Source of the DNA: an uncultured Prevotellaceae bacterium
Lineage (GTDB): Bacteria > Bacteroidota > Bacteroidia > Bacteroidales > Bacteroidaceae
Assembly: GCA_900315745.1 (NCBI GenBank)
Contig: ONAG01000078.1
Span: forward strand, 1-33,851
Reading direction: 5' to 3'
Length of the DNA: 33,851 nt
Part shown: positions 15,593-25,314 of the stretch, piece by piece
How the letters are laid out: each line of letters opens with the position of its first letter
Position numbering within the stretch: the stretch's first letter is position 1
Program-made: the position numbers and the translations under genes
Notes under the pieces: generated by a model
Database searches by the model: none
What the model was told of the DNA's origin: nothing
Seen by the model: only the letters and a program-made list of their open reading frames with translations

Positions 15593-17298
15593 CCTTGATC
15601 TTCCTGTGGCACGAGACCAGATGGCAAGTTTTTCATGAAGAATACAAGCAGCACGGCAGCAACAACCAAGAGACACCATGCCAATGCAGGGCGTTTGATG
15701 AACTTCTGCACACTCTTGGAATACTTCCTATAGATGGCGTTATAGCTCACCGTATAAGCTTTCTTCGTGTAGTATGTGAGGCTCTTGCGCTCATTCTTAT
15801 TTTCTTTCATCTTCAGCATGATGGCGCAGAGGGCTGGACAGAGTGTAAGCGCCGAGACACACGACAGACCGACAGCCGAAGCGATGGTTACACCAAACTG
15901 AGTGAAGAACGAACCCGATGTTCCCGGCATGAATGCCACGGGGATGAACACAGCCATGAAAACCAAAGTACAGGAAACTACAGCCACCGACACGTCGTTC
16001 ATTGCCTGGCGGGTTGCCTCCTTGGCATTGGTGACGCCATTTTCCTGTTTAGCCATGACAGCCTCCACCACCACGATGGCATCATCCACCACCGTACCGA
16101 TGGCGAGCACCAAGGCAAATAGCGTCAATATGTTCAGCGAGAAGCCCGCCAACGACACGATGGCAAACGTGCCCAACAGCGACACTACAATAGAGATGGA
16201 TGGTATAATCGTAGCTTTGAAGTTCTGCAAGAAGAAGAACACCACGAGAACCACAAGAATGATGGCAATGATGAGTGTCTCCACCACATTTCCGATAGCG
16301 GCATAAAGGAAGTCGTCAGAGGTTTCGAGTTTCACGAATTCCAGTCCTGCAGGCATTATCGGTTTAAGTTCCTCATAAAGCTTGTCGATACGAGCATTTA
16401 CCTCAGTGGCATTTGCACCAGGAGCCTGGAACACCATGAATATGGTACCTGGCTTGCCATCGATATTCGACACGAAGCTATAATTCATGGCTCCAATTTC
16501 CACGTCTGCCACATCACTCAAGTGCAGCAAGTGTCCACCATCGCTTGTACGCAACACGATGTCGTTGAATTCCTCGATGGACTTCAACGTACCCTTATAC
16601 TCCATCGTATATTGGTAATTGTTCTGTGACTGAGCGCCCAAGGAACCGGTAGCAGCAACAAAACTCTGTCCGCTGATGGCAGAAAACACGTCATTAGGCT
16701 CCAGACCGTACTGCGCCATCACATCAGGCTTCATCCAAATACGAAGAGCATAAGTGTTGCCAAGACTCATCACGTCACCAACACCGGTGATACGCATCAG
16801 GCGAGGCTTCAGGTTAATGTCTATGTAGTTGGCTACGAAGTCGTCGTCATATTTGCCATCTGCACTTCTCAAGGCTCCAATCTGCAAGATGTTGCTTTGC
16901 ATCTTGAACACCTGCACACCCACCTTTGTCACTTCGGCAGGCAGCAGAGCAGAAGCCCTCGTCACACGGTTCTGCACATTCACAGCAGCAATGTCAGGGT
17001 CGGTGCCCTGTTTGAAGTAAACCACTATGGACACGTCGCCTGAGGAGCTTGCCGTAGAGGTCATGTATGTCATGTCGGGCACGCCATTGATGTTCTCCTC
17101 CAATGGTTGCACCACCGATTTCATGATAGTATTGGCATCAGCGCCGGTATAGTTGGTCGATACACGCACTGTGGGCGGCGCTATGTTCGGATATTGCTCT
17201 ATGGGCAGGCTATTCATGCAGATGTAGCCTACCAAAGCAATTACGATACTGATGGCACAAGCCATCACGTATCTGTTGATGAAAATGTTGTTCTTCAT
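15586..17298 (-). pseudogene. N-terminal half of a broken RND efflux permease (AcrB-like)
   Basis: The frame gives 570 residues: TM1, the first porter domain (GVPDMTYMTSTASSSGDVSI, then AAVNVQNRVTRASALLPAEV) and helices 2-7. These include AIGTVVDDAIVVVEAVMAKQ with the Asp-Asp pair of the proton relay. It ends at NLPSGLVPQEDQGV, then TGA. In intact pumps the DQGV strand is followed by about 40 residues before a GYG/GFG motif; here only about 20 remain and they are in another frame. So some 20 codons plus a frame are missing. It starts 3 bases after the adaptor gene. Sequencing or assembly error is the alternative. Confidence 0.88.
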
Positions 17299-17301
17299 GG
17301 T

Positions 17302-18492
17302 TTACTTCTCTTTTTCCTCTTCCTCTACAGGGAACAGTACCTTCTGGCCTTCCTGAACGTTGTTAGCACCAACGGAAACGATGCGGTCTCCCACTCCGAG
17401 TCCAGTATTGACAATGACATCCTTGCCATTGCCAGTATCTGTCGTTGTCACGGTGATAGCCTTGGCGGTGCTGTCAGGCATAACCTTGTAAACCAATGTC
17501 TTATCTTGCAGACGCACCACAGCAGTCTGAGGAACCACCATCACTTGCTTGCGACTGAGAGGCAGCAAAATGGTGCCTTGTGCGCCAGAGAAAAGATGTC
17601 CGTCCGGATTAGGGAAGGTGGCTTTGCAAGCAAGAGAGCCAGTAGCGGCATCCACCACACCGGTAAGACTGGTGATACGCCCCCTATGAGGATACTCCGT
17701 ACCATTCTTCATGACAAAAATCACATCAGGCAAATTGGCAATATATACAGACTTGTCTGCTTGTTTTATGCCAGATGCCACTTGAGCCTCTATAATCGAC
17801 TCTGTCACTGAGAATTCCGCATCCATTTGCCTGTTGCCACTAACGATTGTCAGTTGAGTCATCGGTGTCACCTGGTCACCAGCGAAGACGGGAATTTCAC
17901 CAATGACACCAGATACAGGTGATGTTATAGTGCAGAAACCGAGGTTTACCTTTGCCCTGTTGACAGAAGATTGTGCCTGAGTGATTGACGCCTTCGCCTG
18001 ACTTACAGCAGCAAGAGCTTGCCTATAATTGTTTTGTGAGTTTTCAAGCATATAACTGCTCACAATCTTCTTGTCAAACAAGTTTTTATTGCTCTCATAC
18101 TCCAGCTTTGCACTATTGGCTTGGGCTTCAGCAGCCTGAAGATTGGCTTGGGCAGCTTGAAGGTTGGCTTGGGCAGCCTCTACATCATGCTGTGCATTAC
18201 GAGAGTCTATGATAAAGAGAGTCTGTCCCTTGCTCACCTGTTGTCCCTCTGCAACACAGATTTTCATCAACTGTCCGCTCACCTGGGGCGAAATGGTCAC
18301 ATCAGACTGTCCCTTCAATTTTGCACTGAACTTCATCGGCAAGACAATGTCGGACTCCTCAACCGTTATTGTCTCAAACGATGTTTGAACTTCTTTAGGA
18401 ATGTCGATGCCACATGAAGTCAATCCAACAAGAACCATTGCTATTGCCACAGTCCAGGTCATTACTTTTTTCTTTTTCATATTTTTTGCCAT
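17302..18492 (-). CDS. RND efflux periplasmic adaptor (membrane fusion lipoprotein)
   Basis: The protein has 396 residues. The lipoprotein signal ends VGLTSC, making Cys27 the lipid anchor. The order is typical of AcrA/MexA: first lipoyl half with GQLMKICVAEGQQVSKGQ, an alpha hairpin with an AQANLQAAQANLQAAEA heptad region (about 104-120), second lipoyl half with TITSPVSGVIGEIPVFAGD, beta-barrel and membrane-proximal domain. It links the inner-membrane pump to the outer channel. It is the first gene of the adaptor - permease - channel operon, under a well-formed promoter at 18568-18599. Confidence 0.93.
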   Translation of the reverse strand: MAKNMKKKKVMTWTVAIAMVLVGLTSCGIDIPKEVQTSFETITVEESDIVLPMKFSAKLKGQSDVTISPQVSGQLMKICVAEGQQVSKGQTLFIIDSRNAQHDVEAAQANLQAAQANLQAAEAQANSAKLEYESNKNLFDKKIVSSYMLENSQNNYRQALAAVSQAKASITQAQSSVNRAKVNLGFCTITSPVSGVIGEIPVFAGDQVTPMTQLTIVSGNRQMDAEFSVTESIIEAQVASGIKQADKSVYIANLPDVIFVMKNGTEYPHRGRITSLTGVVDAATGSLACKATFPNPDGHLFSGAQGTILLPLSRKQVMVVPQTAVVRLQDKTLVYKVMPDSTAKAITVTTTDTGNGKDVIVNTGLGVGDRIVSVGANNVQEGQKVLFPVEEEEKEK

Positions 18493-18567
18493 TACTATGT
18501 TGTTTTTTTAATGTTTTAGGTATATCATTGGAAAAGATAAATATTGCACATAAGTATGAATGCAGTG

Positions 18568-18599
18568 CAAAGATAGTGTATTTTTTAGTTTACAACAAA
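18568..18599 (-). promoter_or_regulatory. Promoter of the RND efflux operon
   Basis: On the minus strand TTTG (18596-18599), 20 bases, then TATCTTTG (18568-18575): a full match to the Bacteroidota housekeeping promoter. It lies about 75 bases before the adaptor start. No operator palindrome is evident. Confidence 0.75.
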
Positions 18600-18692
18600 T
18601 AGAGTGGGTAGAAAAATATCTATTATAAATCACATATTTTTCAAAAAACAAGAAAACGAAACAAGAAATTATGATTATTCAGAAAAAGGATG

Positions 18693-18700
18693 TACTTTTG
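18693..18700 (+). promoter_or_regulatory. -7 box for the BASS transporter gene
   Basis: TACTTTTG fits TAnnTTTG and lies 80 bases before the ATG at 18781. The element at the -33 distance reads TTAT, a weak match. Confidence 0.45.
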
Positions 18701-18780
18701 CAAGCCGAAAAACGTGGTAATTGAGTATCAAATCAACATTCGATAGGTTTTTAAGGCACCAAAAGGAGTGTCAATAAGTT

Positions 18781-19713
18781 ATGAAAAAAATTTGCAAACT
18801 GATATCCGACTACATGGGTGTCCTGGTATTGCTGTCAGCGATAATGGCACTTGTATTCCCAAGTGTCATTAGCCAAGTGAAGCCCACTGTCATCAATCCA
18901 CTCTTGGGAGTGATTATGTTTGGGATGGGACTGACTCTGCGCTGGGAAGATTTCCGCATTGTCTTCAGTCGTCCTAAAGATGTAATCATCGGCTGCATTG
19001 CACAGTTCACGATAATGCCCATGTTGGCGTGGATTCTGGCGCGGCTCTTTGCGCTTGACGAAGCACTGACCGTTGGTGTGGCGCTTGTTGGCTGCTGTCC
19101 GAGCGGTACAGCCTCCAATGTAATAACCTATCTTGCCAAGGGCGACCTTGCACTATCAGTAGGCATGACAGGAGTCAACACTGTGCTTGCCCCCATACTT
19201 ACACCATTGTTGGTGTTGCTTTTGGCAGGCAAGACCGTGGATGTGGATGTTGCAGGGATGTTGTTGAGCATCCTCTGGGTGGTCATCCTTCCCATTGCAG
19301 CAGGACTGATAGTGAAGAGCCTATGGCCTCGCCAGACCACGAAGGCGACAGCATACCTTCCAGCCCTTTCTACCATTGCCATCTGTGCCATCGTGCTAAT
19401 AGTGATAGCCGCCAATGCAGAGAAGTTGATGTCCAGCGGACTTGTAATCATGCTCGTGGTGGTTCTCCATAACATATGTGGACTCAGTGTTGGCTACGGC
19501 TTAGGCTGTCTGTTGGGACTATCGACAGCCAAGCGCAGGGCAATCAGCATCGAGGTGGGCATGCAGAACTCCGGCCTTGCCTCATCGTTGGCAACTCTAC
19601 ATTTCGCAGCCTACCCCATGGCAACCATTCCTGGAGCCTTGTTCAGTGTGTGGCACAACATCAGCGGTGCCATAGTGGCACGACTATATACCCGGAATGA
19701 CAAAAGTGAATAG
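18781..19713 (+). CDS. Bile acid:sodium symporter (BASS) family transporter
   Basis: The protein has 310 residues and about ten membrane helices. BASS motifs are clear: NPLLGVIMFGMGLTLRWEDF early, CCPSGTASNVITYLAKGD (a discontinuous helix with the substrate and sodium site) and EVGMQNSGLASSLA in the second repeat. Bacterial members move bile acids, pantoate or other organic anions with sodium; the substrate here is not readable, and the closest pattern is the small PanS/YocS-like group. It is divergent from the efflux operon with a shared 288-base intergenic region. It ends 50 bases before the convergent M16 gene. Confidence 0.9.
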   Translation: MKKICKLISDYMGVLVLLSAIMALVFPSVISQVKPTVINPLLGVIMFGMGLTLRWEDFRIVFSRPKDVIIGCIAQFTIMPMLAWILARLFALDEALTVGVALVGCCPSGTASNVITYLAKGDLALSVGMTGVNTVLAPILTPLLVLLLAGKTVDVDVAGMLLSILWVVILPIAAGLIVKSLWPRQTTKATAYLPALSTIAICAIVLIVIAANAEKLMSSGLVIMLVVVLHNICGLSVGYGLGCLLGLSTAKRRAISIEVGMQNSGLASSLATLHFAAYPMATIPGALFSVWHNISGAIVARLYTRNDKSE

Positions 19714-19763
19714 AGAACATGCCGCATTCTGCATCTGAAAGCGTGTTCTGCATCATCTAAGAA

Positions 19764-22730
19764 TCATTCAGTTGTAAGGTATCCTATATGCAGATTTCCC
19801 TTTTTCAGCAACTGCTTCAAGTGCGCCTTTAGAGATGAAGGAGTGACCTGCTTGATGTATGATGTGTCACCCTCATTGGTGACAATGCCATTGAGTTCGC
19901 GGGCAATGTAGTCACGGCGAAGGCTATAATCATTACCCTTATAATTGTCTTTTAGTTTCTCACGTTCAGTGATGTAGCTGTCGATGAGATTTTGGGTGAT
20001 TAGATTGCCCTCAGCCATGTCCTTTACGAGTTGGGTAACGTCTTTCGCTATCCGCTCGCGTTGCTTGGGGTCACAGGTATATACTATGGCACACATCATG
20101 CGATTGATGGGCAGCAAGTCATCTTTCACAATACATTGGGGAGTATATACGTCACTATGCTGCACCCGCAATGTGTTGAGAAGCAGATTGCCAAGAACGC
20201 TCTTCAGCACTTGATTGTGTGCATGAGTCATTTGCGTATATTGGAAATCTTTCTCCCATGTATAGAACAAGTATGTCGCACAATAAGGAGTCTCATTCTC
20301 AATTTTCTCCACTATGGTTGTGTTGGTGGTCTTGAAGTGGTCGGACTCCCATACCCTGCGCTTCACAGGCTCTGGTTTCGATGGTAGCGAACCAATATAT
20401 TTGAGCAGGAGGGGCTTGAGTGTATCAGCATCCACTTCCCCCTGAACGACTAATATTGAACCATTGAAGTTTGAATAATAGTCCTTCACCAATTCCTTGA
20501 ATCGTTCAATCTTATAAGAGCCCAATTCTTCAGTAGTAGGAGGCATGAGTCGTTTGTCAGATGCCGCCGGCAAGTTCTGCACTTTGAGTTGTGCTTTAAA
20601 GATTGGATTGTTCATTGCAAGGGCAGCAGCCTGAAGGGTGGATAGTTGTTCAGCCACTTCAACAGAGTCCACCTCAGTCGTTGTCAATGAGGCATATATC
20701 ATCTTCAACTGTTGCTCAATATTCTTCCATTGCTCCACGCTGTTAGTGACATGGAAAGATAAAGGAACATCGAGAACATCATCAAAAGGATTTGTCTGGA
20801 TAAAACTGTATCCGCCAACGTATTCAAAATGTCTTCTGCCATACTTTAGCATTTCTTGATATAGAATATCATCATCATCAAGTGCAGAAAATCCCATTGG
20901 GCGGTCGAACATCATATTAATTGAGTTTCTGTCGGTCTTCTTATTCCACAAAACCACTTTCACCCCATTTGACAAGAGTAGCTCGGTAATGCTGTCGTTG
21001 AGAACGGTAGAGCTCACGATAGAGCCAGGTGTAGGATTGATGTCAAGGTCTTTAACATTCAGATGCTCCAATTTCTTTTTCTTTTCCAAATTGACATCCG
21101 CAAGTTCATCATCACCCATATTCTTTACACGATTGATGATTTCAATCACTTCATCTTCTGTAGGCAGAGCAATGTCTTTAGGAAACATTGTTGCCACTAT
21201 CATGTTGCGTCCATCAGTTATTTCACCATACGCCGCTTCCAACTGTTCTTTTGCAATAGTACATTTTATATGATTTTTCGAAGCGTTTTCGCTGCTATCG
21301 TCATTTATTGCGTTTCCATTGAAGAAGCAGTTTACCAACTTGTCAGTCCAATCAGCAGTTCTTTTTGAAACAAATTGACATAATACTGTGTCGGGAAATT
21401 GTATGGCAGAGAAATCATCGTTGTATGTAGGTTTTACAAATCCATGAGGATTGCGTTCGTATTCTGTGAATCCCATGCGGCGTTTGCTTTCTATTGTTTT
21501 CATCAACTTTTCCAGAGTAGTTTTCCAGTTTTCTGGGGAAGAATTCATTTCAAATACAATAAAATGAGCCTTCTTGGTGTCTATTGGATTAAGATAATAG
21601 ACATTGGTGGTATATATATCATTGTTCTTGACATTCTTGAGATTACTTTCCATCAATTCCTTGATCTTGTCAAAAACCAATTCAGTCCTCAAGTCCCCCA
21701 CCCGATTTTTCAACACATTCTCTTCTGGCAGTCGGATGATAATCGAACTTGAGAAAAATGGAAGTATTGGTTCCTGATAAACATGTGCTTTAGGAGTCTC
21801 TATCTCAGGTATCTCAGGCAGGCTTGGAACAATATTTTTGCTACGTTTCATCGTGCCAAACACCTTTTTAATTTTCTCCACCATTTCATCGGCGTCAAAA
21901 TCGCCTGCAACCACCACAGCCTGGTTTTGTGGTTGATACCAACGTTTATAGAACTTGCGGATAAGTTTGGGACTGCAGTTATTCACGATACTTAGGTCAC
22001 CTATGGGCAATCTCTCGGTATAGAAAGATTTGTTCAACAAATCGTTGATGAATTGCTGTGATATGGACACGATGTTCCTACTTCTCCATTCCTCGACGAT
22101 AACGTTGCGCTCGCTTTCCACATCCTTGTCATCTATGGTAGCATCGCCAGCCCAGTCACGCAAGAGCAGCAAACAAGAGTCCATCTGCATCTCGTCGTCA
22201 GTAGGTATGGAATTGAGGAAATAGCGCACAGTAGTATGACCAGTAAGAGCATTGGTGTCGTGTCCGAAAGGAATGCCATTGCGCTGCATGAATCCTATCA
22301 CTTCCGACCCAGGGAAATGTTTTGTCCCCTTGAATAGCATGTGTTCTGTAAAGTGAGCCAAGCCACGTTCGTCATCCTTTTCCAAGACAGAACCACCTTT
22401 CACCAGCAGGCTGAAATTCGCTTTTCTCTCTGGTTCGGTGCATCGACGCACATAGTAGGTAAGTCCATTCTTCAAAACCCCCATCCTAACCGAAGTATCG
22501 GCAGGAATCACTTGCTGGTCAATAATATTGCTATTGACCATGAGTAGCGAATCTTGTCTTTTTTCTTCTGCTTCGAATTTTAGAATTGAATCATTTGTGC
22601 ACTCAGCAGCCTGTAAGGAATCGTCATGCTGTTCCAGACTTGGTTTTTGGCCTTCATTTACTTGTGCAAAAAGATTCTGTCCTGCCACAGTGAATAAGGC
22701 GAGTAGGATTGAGAAGAGGTTTTTATTCAT
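19764..22730 (-). CDS. M16 family zinc peptidase (insulinase/pitrilysin-like), exported
   Basis: The protein has 988 residues with a signal peptide (LLALFTVAGQNLFAQ). A poorly conserved stretch of about 55 residues precedes the first M16 domain. The inverted zinc motif HFTEH (126-130) lies in RGLAHFTEHMLFKGTKHFPG, and the third ligand should be a Glu in DVESERNVIVEEW. Four M16 homology units follow in the usual pattern, the later ones inactive. It would cleave peptides in the periplasm or at the surface. Alone under the promoter at 22798-22829. A related partial gene lies at 32271-33851. Confidence 0.9.
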   Translation of the reverse strand: MNKNLFSILLALFTVAGQNLFAQVNEGQKPSLEQHDDSLQAAECTNDSILKFEAEEKRQDSLLMVNSNIIDQQVIPADTSVRMGVLKNGLTYYVRRCTEPERKANFSLLVKGGSVLEKDDERGLAHFTEHMLFKGTKHFPGSEVIGFMQRNGIPFGHDTNALTGHTTVRYFLNSIPTDDEMQMDSCLLLLRDWAGDATIDDKDVESERNVIVEEWRSRNIVSISQQFINDLLNKSFYTERLPIGDLSIVNNCSPKLIRKFYKRWYQPQNQAVVVAGDFDADEMVEKIKKVFGTMKRSKNIVPSLPEIPEIETPKAHVYQEPILPFFSSSIIIRLPEENVLKNRVGDLRTELVFDKIKELMESNLKNVKNNDIYTTNVYYLNPIDTKKAHFIVFEMNSSPENWKTTLEKLMKTIESKRRMGFTEYERNPHGFVKPTYNDDFSAIQFPDTVLCQFVSKRTADWTDKLVNCFFNGNAINDDSSENASKNHIKCTIAKEQLEAAYGEITDGRNMIVATMFPKDIALPTEDEVIEIINRVKNMGDDELADVNLEKKKKLEHLNVKDLDINPTPGSIVSSTVLNDSITELLLSNGVKVVLWNKKTDRNSINMMFDRPMGFSALDDDDILYQEMLKYGRRHFEYVGGYSFIQTNPFDDVLDVPLSFHVTNSVEQWKNIEQQLKMIYASLTTTEVDSVEVAEQLSTLQAAALAMNNPIFKAQLKVQNLPAASDKRLMPPTTEELGSYKIERFKELVKDYYSNFNGSILVVQGEVDADTLKPLLLKYIGSLPSKPEPVKRRVWESDHFKTTNTTIVEKIENETPYCATYLFYTWEKDFQYTQMTHAHNQVLKSVLGNLLLNTLRVQHSDVYTPQCIVKDDLLPINRMMCAIVYTCDPKQRERIAKDVTQLVKDMAEGNLITQNLIDSYITEREKLKDNYKGNDYSLRRDYIARELNGIVTNEGDTSYIKQVTPSSLKAHLKQLLKKGNLHIGYLTTE

Positions 22731-22797
22731 GATAAGATTTCTCTAATTGCTTTTTAAAATTTACAACAGGCATCAGTGCCATCATTCATATTGTTTG

Positions 22798-22829
22798 CAA
22801 AAATAGTGACAAATCTTGAAACATGCAAA
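22798..22829 (-). promoter_or_regulatory. Promoter of the M16 peptidase gene
   Basis: On the minus strand TTTG (22826-22829), 20 bases, TATTTTTG (22798-22805), a full consensus match. It lies about 70 bases before the ATG and just beyond the terminator of the upstream operon. Confidence 0.7.
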
Positions 22830-22858
22830 AAACTATCCTACTCATTGCCATAAAAAAA

Positions 22859-22902
22859 CCACTTGAAAAGAATCCAAATAGAATTGTGGACTTTTCAAGT
22901 GG
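22859..22902 (-). terminator. Strong intrinsic terminator after the barrel-protein gene
   Basis: A 12-bp perfect stem CCACTTGAAAAG / CTTTTCAAGTGG (22859-22870, 22891-22902) is followed on the minus strand by seven T. A second hairpin, AGGTGGGTT / AACCCACCT (22906-22914, 22925-22933), sits between it and the gene end. Confidence 0.85.
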
Positions 22903-22956
22903 ATAAGGTGGGTTGGATTTATGAAACCCACCTAAAATTTTAAGAACTAAGTTCTA

Positions 22957-23655
22957 TTAGAGTTTCAACTTATATCCGATAGTAATAGAAGCCACACCAT
23001 TGCGGCTGTCCTTTACGCCATCTACCGACTCCTTGTTCACCTTAGTCAAGCCGATGTTGTAGCGCAAGTCGATTACGAGGTGGTTATTGAACTCATAGCT
23101 GAGACCAACAGGAATGGAGAGGTCGAACTTTTCGAATTCATCCTTGCAAGACTCATCGACATCAGTTGTAGAATTGACATTCACGCCACTATCTTTACCA
23201 CTGATTTGCATTGTTGCCTTATATTTTGCTGAGGTGAGGAAACCAAACTGAACACCAGAGCGTATAGCCAAACCCTTCCAGATGTAGAAGTTGGCAGTGA
23301 TGGGCACATTCAGATAACTGGTTTCGATTTTCAAGTCTTTTACCTCAAGAGTCATTCCATTATCCTTTTCTTTGTAATTCTTCCATCCACTACCAGCTTG
23401 TGCCCAGTTGACACCTGCGGAAAGGCTGACCAAAGAAGAGAGTTGATACTCCAAGTCTGCTCCAACGATAACACCGCCTGTAGGTTCTGAATCAAGTTTC
23501 TTGCCAAGGAATTTAGCATCAAGAGCAGGTGTGTTGGTCATCAATGCGCCTGTACCACCGATGCGAGGCTGCACGCTTAAAGTTCCTGGTTCATACTGTG
23601 CACTTGCTGTAAGTGCGGAGATAATCATAGTGGTTATAACAAAAAATTTCTTCAT
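22957..23655 (-). CDS. Small outer-membrane beta-barrel protein (porin-like)
   Basis: The protein has 232 residues. The signal peptide is MKKFFVITTMIISALTASAQ. The mature part has short amphipathic strands separated by glycine turns and ends ASITIGYKLKL, the alternating, hydrophobic C-terminus of an eight-stranded barrel (outer-membrane protein beta-barrel, PF13568 type). Its ligand or role is unknown. It follows the Bor-like lipoprotein by 8 bases and shares its promoter, so the two may form a surface pair. Confidence 0.85.
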   Translation of the reverse strand: MKKFFVITTMIISALTASAQYEPGTLSVQPRIGGTGALMTNTPALDAKFLGKKLDSEPTGGVIVGADLEYQLSSLVSLSAGVNWAQAGSGWKNYKEKDNGMTLEVKDLKIETSYLNVPITANFYIWKGLAIRSGVQFGFLTSAKYKATMQISGKDSGVNVNSTTDVDESCKDEFEKFDLSIPVGLSYEFNNHLVIDLRYNIGLTKVNKESVDGVKDSRNGVASITIGYKLKL

Positions 23656-23663
23656 TTTTTCTT

Positions 23664-23969
23664 TTATTTAGCGGGTTGGAAATAATATGTTGTTGAAGGA
23701 GTGTAGATTCCAAAAGTAATACCGGCGAGGAAACCGTCCCAGAAAGTCTGCTTTGTCTTCATAGCGAAGTGTTTTGTGTCCTTCACATGGTTCTCTGCCT
23801 TGTCTTGTGTAGGCTCTATAAGACCATATATGAACTGCTGGTTCTTCACTTTAGCCACCTGTCTCATAGGCTCACCTTCATTCATGCCAACAGTAACATT
23901 CTGTACATAGCATGAGTTTAGCATCATTATAGCGCCGATGCCAAAGGCACATAATAGACATTTTTTCAT
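23664..23969 (-). CDS. Bor-like outer-membrane lipoprotein
   Basis: From the chosen start (MKKCLLCAFGIGAIMMLNSC) the protein has 101 residues, with Cys20 as the lipidation site. The C-terminal QTFWDGFLAGITFGIYTP closely follows the lambda Bor/Iss pattern (QTFVNGLLGFITLGIYTP), and the rest has matching length. Bor in E. coli lysogens confers serum resistance; a Bacteroidota member need not do the same. A longer frame opens at 24026, but it lacks a signal peptide start. A TTAG-20-TAATTTTG promoter lies at 24048-24079. Confidence 0.75.
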   Translation of the reverse strand: MKKCLLCAFGIGAIMMLNSCYVQNVTVGMNEGEPMRQVAKVKNQQFIYGLIEPTQDKAENHVKDTKHFAMKTKQTFWDGFLAGITFGIYTPSTTYYFQPAK

Positions 23970-24047
23970 TTTCCAAATGTATGTAAAAAAATATTTATAA
24001 CTATATTTGATAAAACAAAATATCAAGCCGTGTTATTTTTGACGTTG

Positions 24048-24079
24048 CAAAATTACAAATTGAAAGTAAAATAACCTAA
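24048..24079 (-). promoter_or_regulatory. Promoter of the Bor-like / barrel gene pair
   Basis: On the minus strand TTAG (24076-24079; one mismatch to TTTG), 20 bases, TAATTTTG (24048-24055). It sits about 80 bases before the chosen lipoprotein ATG. Confidence 0.5.
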
Positions 24080-24188
24080 AAAATATGGAATTAATTGAAA
24101 TTTCTTCTTGTTTTTTTGTCTTAAATCAAAAATTCGTGGCATTTTGACAACCTACACGACTTGACAAAAACCTTTTTCACTTAGCAGG

Positions 24189-25067
24189 TCATTCACCAAT
24201 TGTGATGACATACTCGCTCATGAACGAGGCACCAGGCATCAGATGGTTGATAACAGGTTTGTCCTTGAATTCGCCCTTATACCCACGTGGGTCTCCGACA
24301 CCATACCATGGTTCGAGGCAGACGAAGGGCGCATTTTTCTTATAAGGGCTCCAAAAAGCGATGATAGGACATTTATAGCTAAGCTTCACCGCCACGCTGC
24401 CATCAGGATTAAGCAGTTCCACGCAGCTGGTCTGGCTCTTGTGGAGCTTCACCGAGTCATGAGCGAAGAACTCGTCGTCGAAGCATATCAAGCCTTCCTG
24501 TGACGCTATCCCTATCTCGTCCATCTCTACCGAACCATCAATATGGCTCTTTAGTCCCAGGAGTTGTCCCTTGTTGTCAACGCGAAGAACACCCTTCAGA
24601 GGTTTTCCAGCCTCGCAGCCTGGGGCATTGAAGGCAGGATGCCCTCCAATCTGGAAATGCATCTCCTCCTTGCCTGTGTTCTCCACATGCCATACTACAT
24701 GAATCTTGTTACCGTCAAGACGGTAGCTCACGGCAAGGTTGAATGGGAAAGGATACACCTTCAACGTCTCCTCGTTGTCGTGAAGTGCGAAGACTACTTT
24801 ATTGTCCGACTGAGCCACGAGAGTGAACTCAGTGTCGCGTGCAAATCCATGGCGTGGCAGGTGATACTCTTGTCCACCTACATAATAGGTGTCGTTTTCC
24901 ACACTACAAACGATAGGGAAAAGGATGGGAGAATGCCGAGGCCAATATTCCGGGTCAGCTTGCCATAGATACTCATGTCCCTTACTGTCAACAATACTCT
25001 GGAGCTCTGCTCCCAATTCAGCGACCTTTATGGTCAGTTGGTCATTTTTCAGTTCAATCATAAACAA
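24189..25067 (-). CDS. Aldose 1-epimerase family protein (LacX-like)
   Basis: The protein has 292 residues and is cytoplasmic. The galactose mutarotase fold is indicated by PRHGFARD (His73), GGHPAFNAP (His143, the usual general acid) and FVCLEPWYG (Glu252, the usual base). It belongs to the LacX-like subgroup, smaller than GalM and often acting on hexose-phosphates or unknown sugars. It is divergent from the GH67 alpha-glucuronidase, so a role in sugar release or uptake is plausible, though the substrate is not shown. Confidence 0.88.
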   Translation of the reverse strand: MFMIELKNDQLTIKVAELGAELQSIVDSKGHEYLWQADPEYWPRHSPILFPIVCSVENDTYYVGGQEYHLPRHGFARDTEFTLVAQSDNKVVFALHDNEETLKVYPFPFNLAVSYRLDGNKIHVVWHVENTGKEEMHFQIGGHPAFNAPGCEAGKPLKGVLRVDNKGQLLGLKSHIDGSVEMDEIGIASQEGLICFDDEFFAHDSVKLHKSQTSCVELLNPDGSVAVKLSYKCPIIAFWSPYKKNAPFVCLEPWYGVGDPRGYKGEFKDKPVINHLMPGASFMSEYVITIGE

Positions 25068-25120
25068 AAATAATTAGTGTATTAAGTAGCTTAACTGTTG
25101 CACTGTTAAGGTTTCGCTGG

Positions 25121-25128
25121 CAAAGATA
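25121..25128 (-). promoter_or_regulatory. -7 box for the aldose 1-epimerase gene
   Basis: The minus strand reads TATCTTTG, 53 bases before the ATG. No TTTG lies at 19-21 bases, so this is a partial promoter call. Confidence 0.45.
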
Positions 25129-25223
25129 CAAAATAAACTTATAAGTATGTATTCAAAATCGATTAATTATGAGAGCCTAACCCGTTTCTGAATTATTGAA
25201 GAAATAAAATGTATGGTAATAGA

Positions 25224-25255
25224 TTTGGCTGATATGGAAAAAAGTTGTACCTTAG
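25224..25255 (+). promoter_or_regulatory. Promoter of the GH67 alpha-glucuronidase gene
   Basis: TTTG (25224-25227), 20 bases, TACCTTAG (25248-25255), one mismatch to TAnnTTTG. It lies 59 bases before the ATG at 25315. The leader is A-rich with no Shine-Dalgarno. Confidence 0.6.
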
Positions 25256-25314
25256 CCAACGTAAACTAAAAAGCAACTAATCAAAAACAAAATATTGAAA
25301 CAATAGCAGATTGT

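Noticed and set aside
15586-15679. Start of the RND C-terminal ORF at 15679 as a genuine N-terminus
   Set aside because: The first 30 residues are an out-of-frame reading of the N-terminal half; homology begins only at about 15590.
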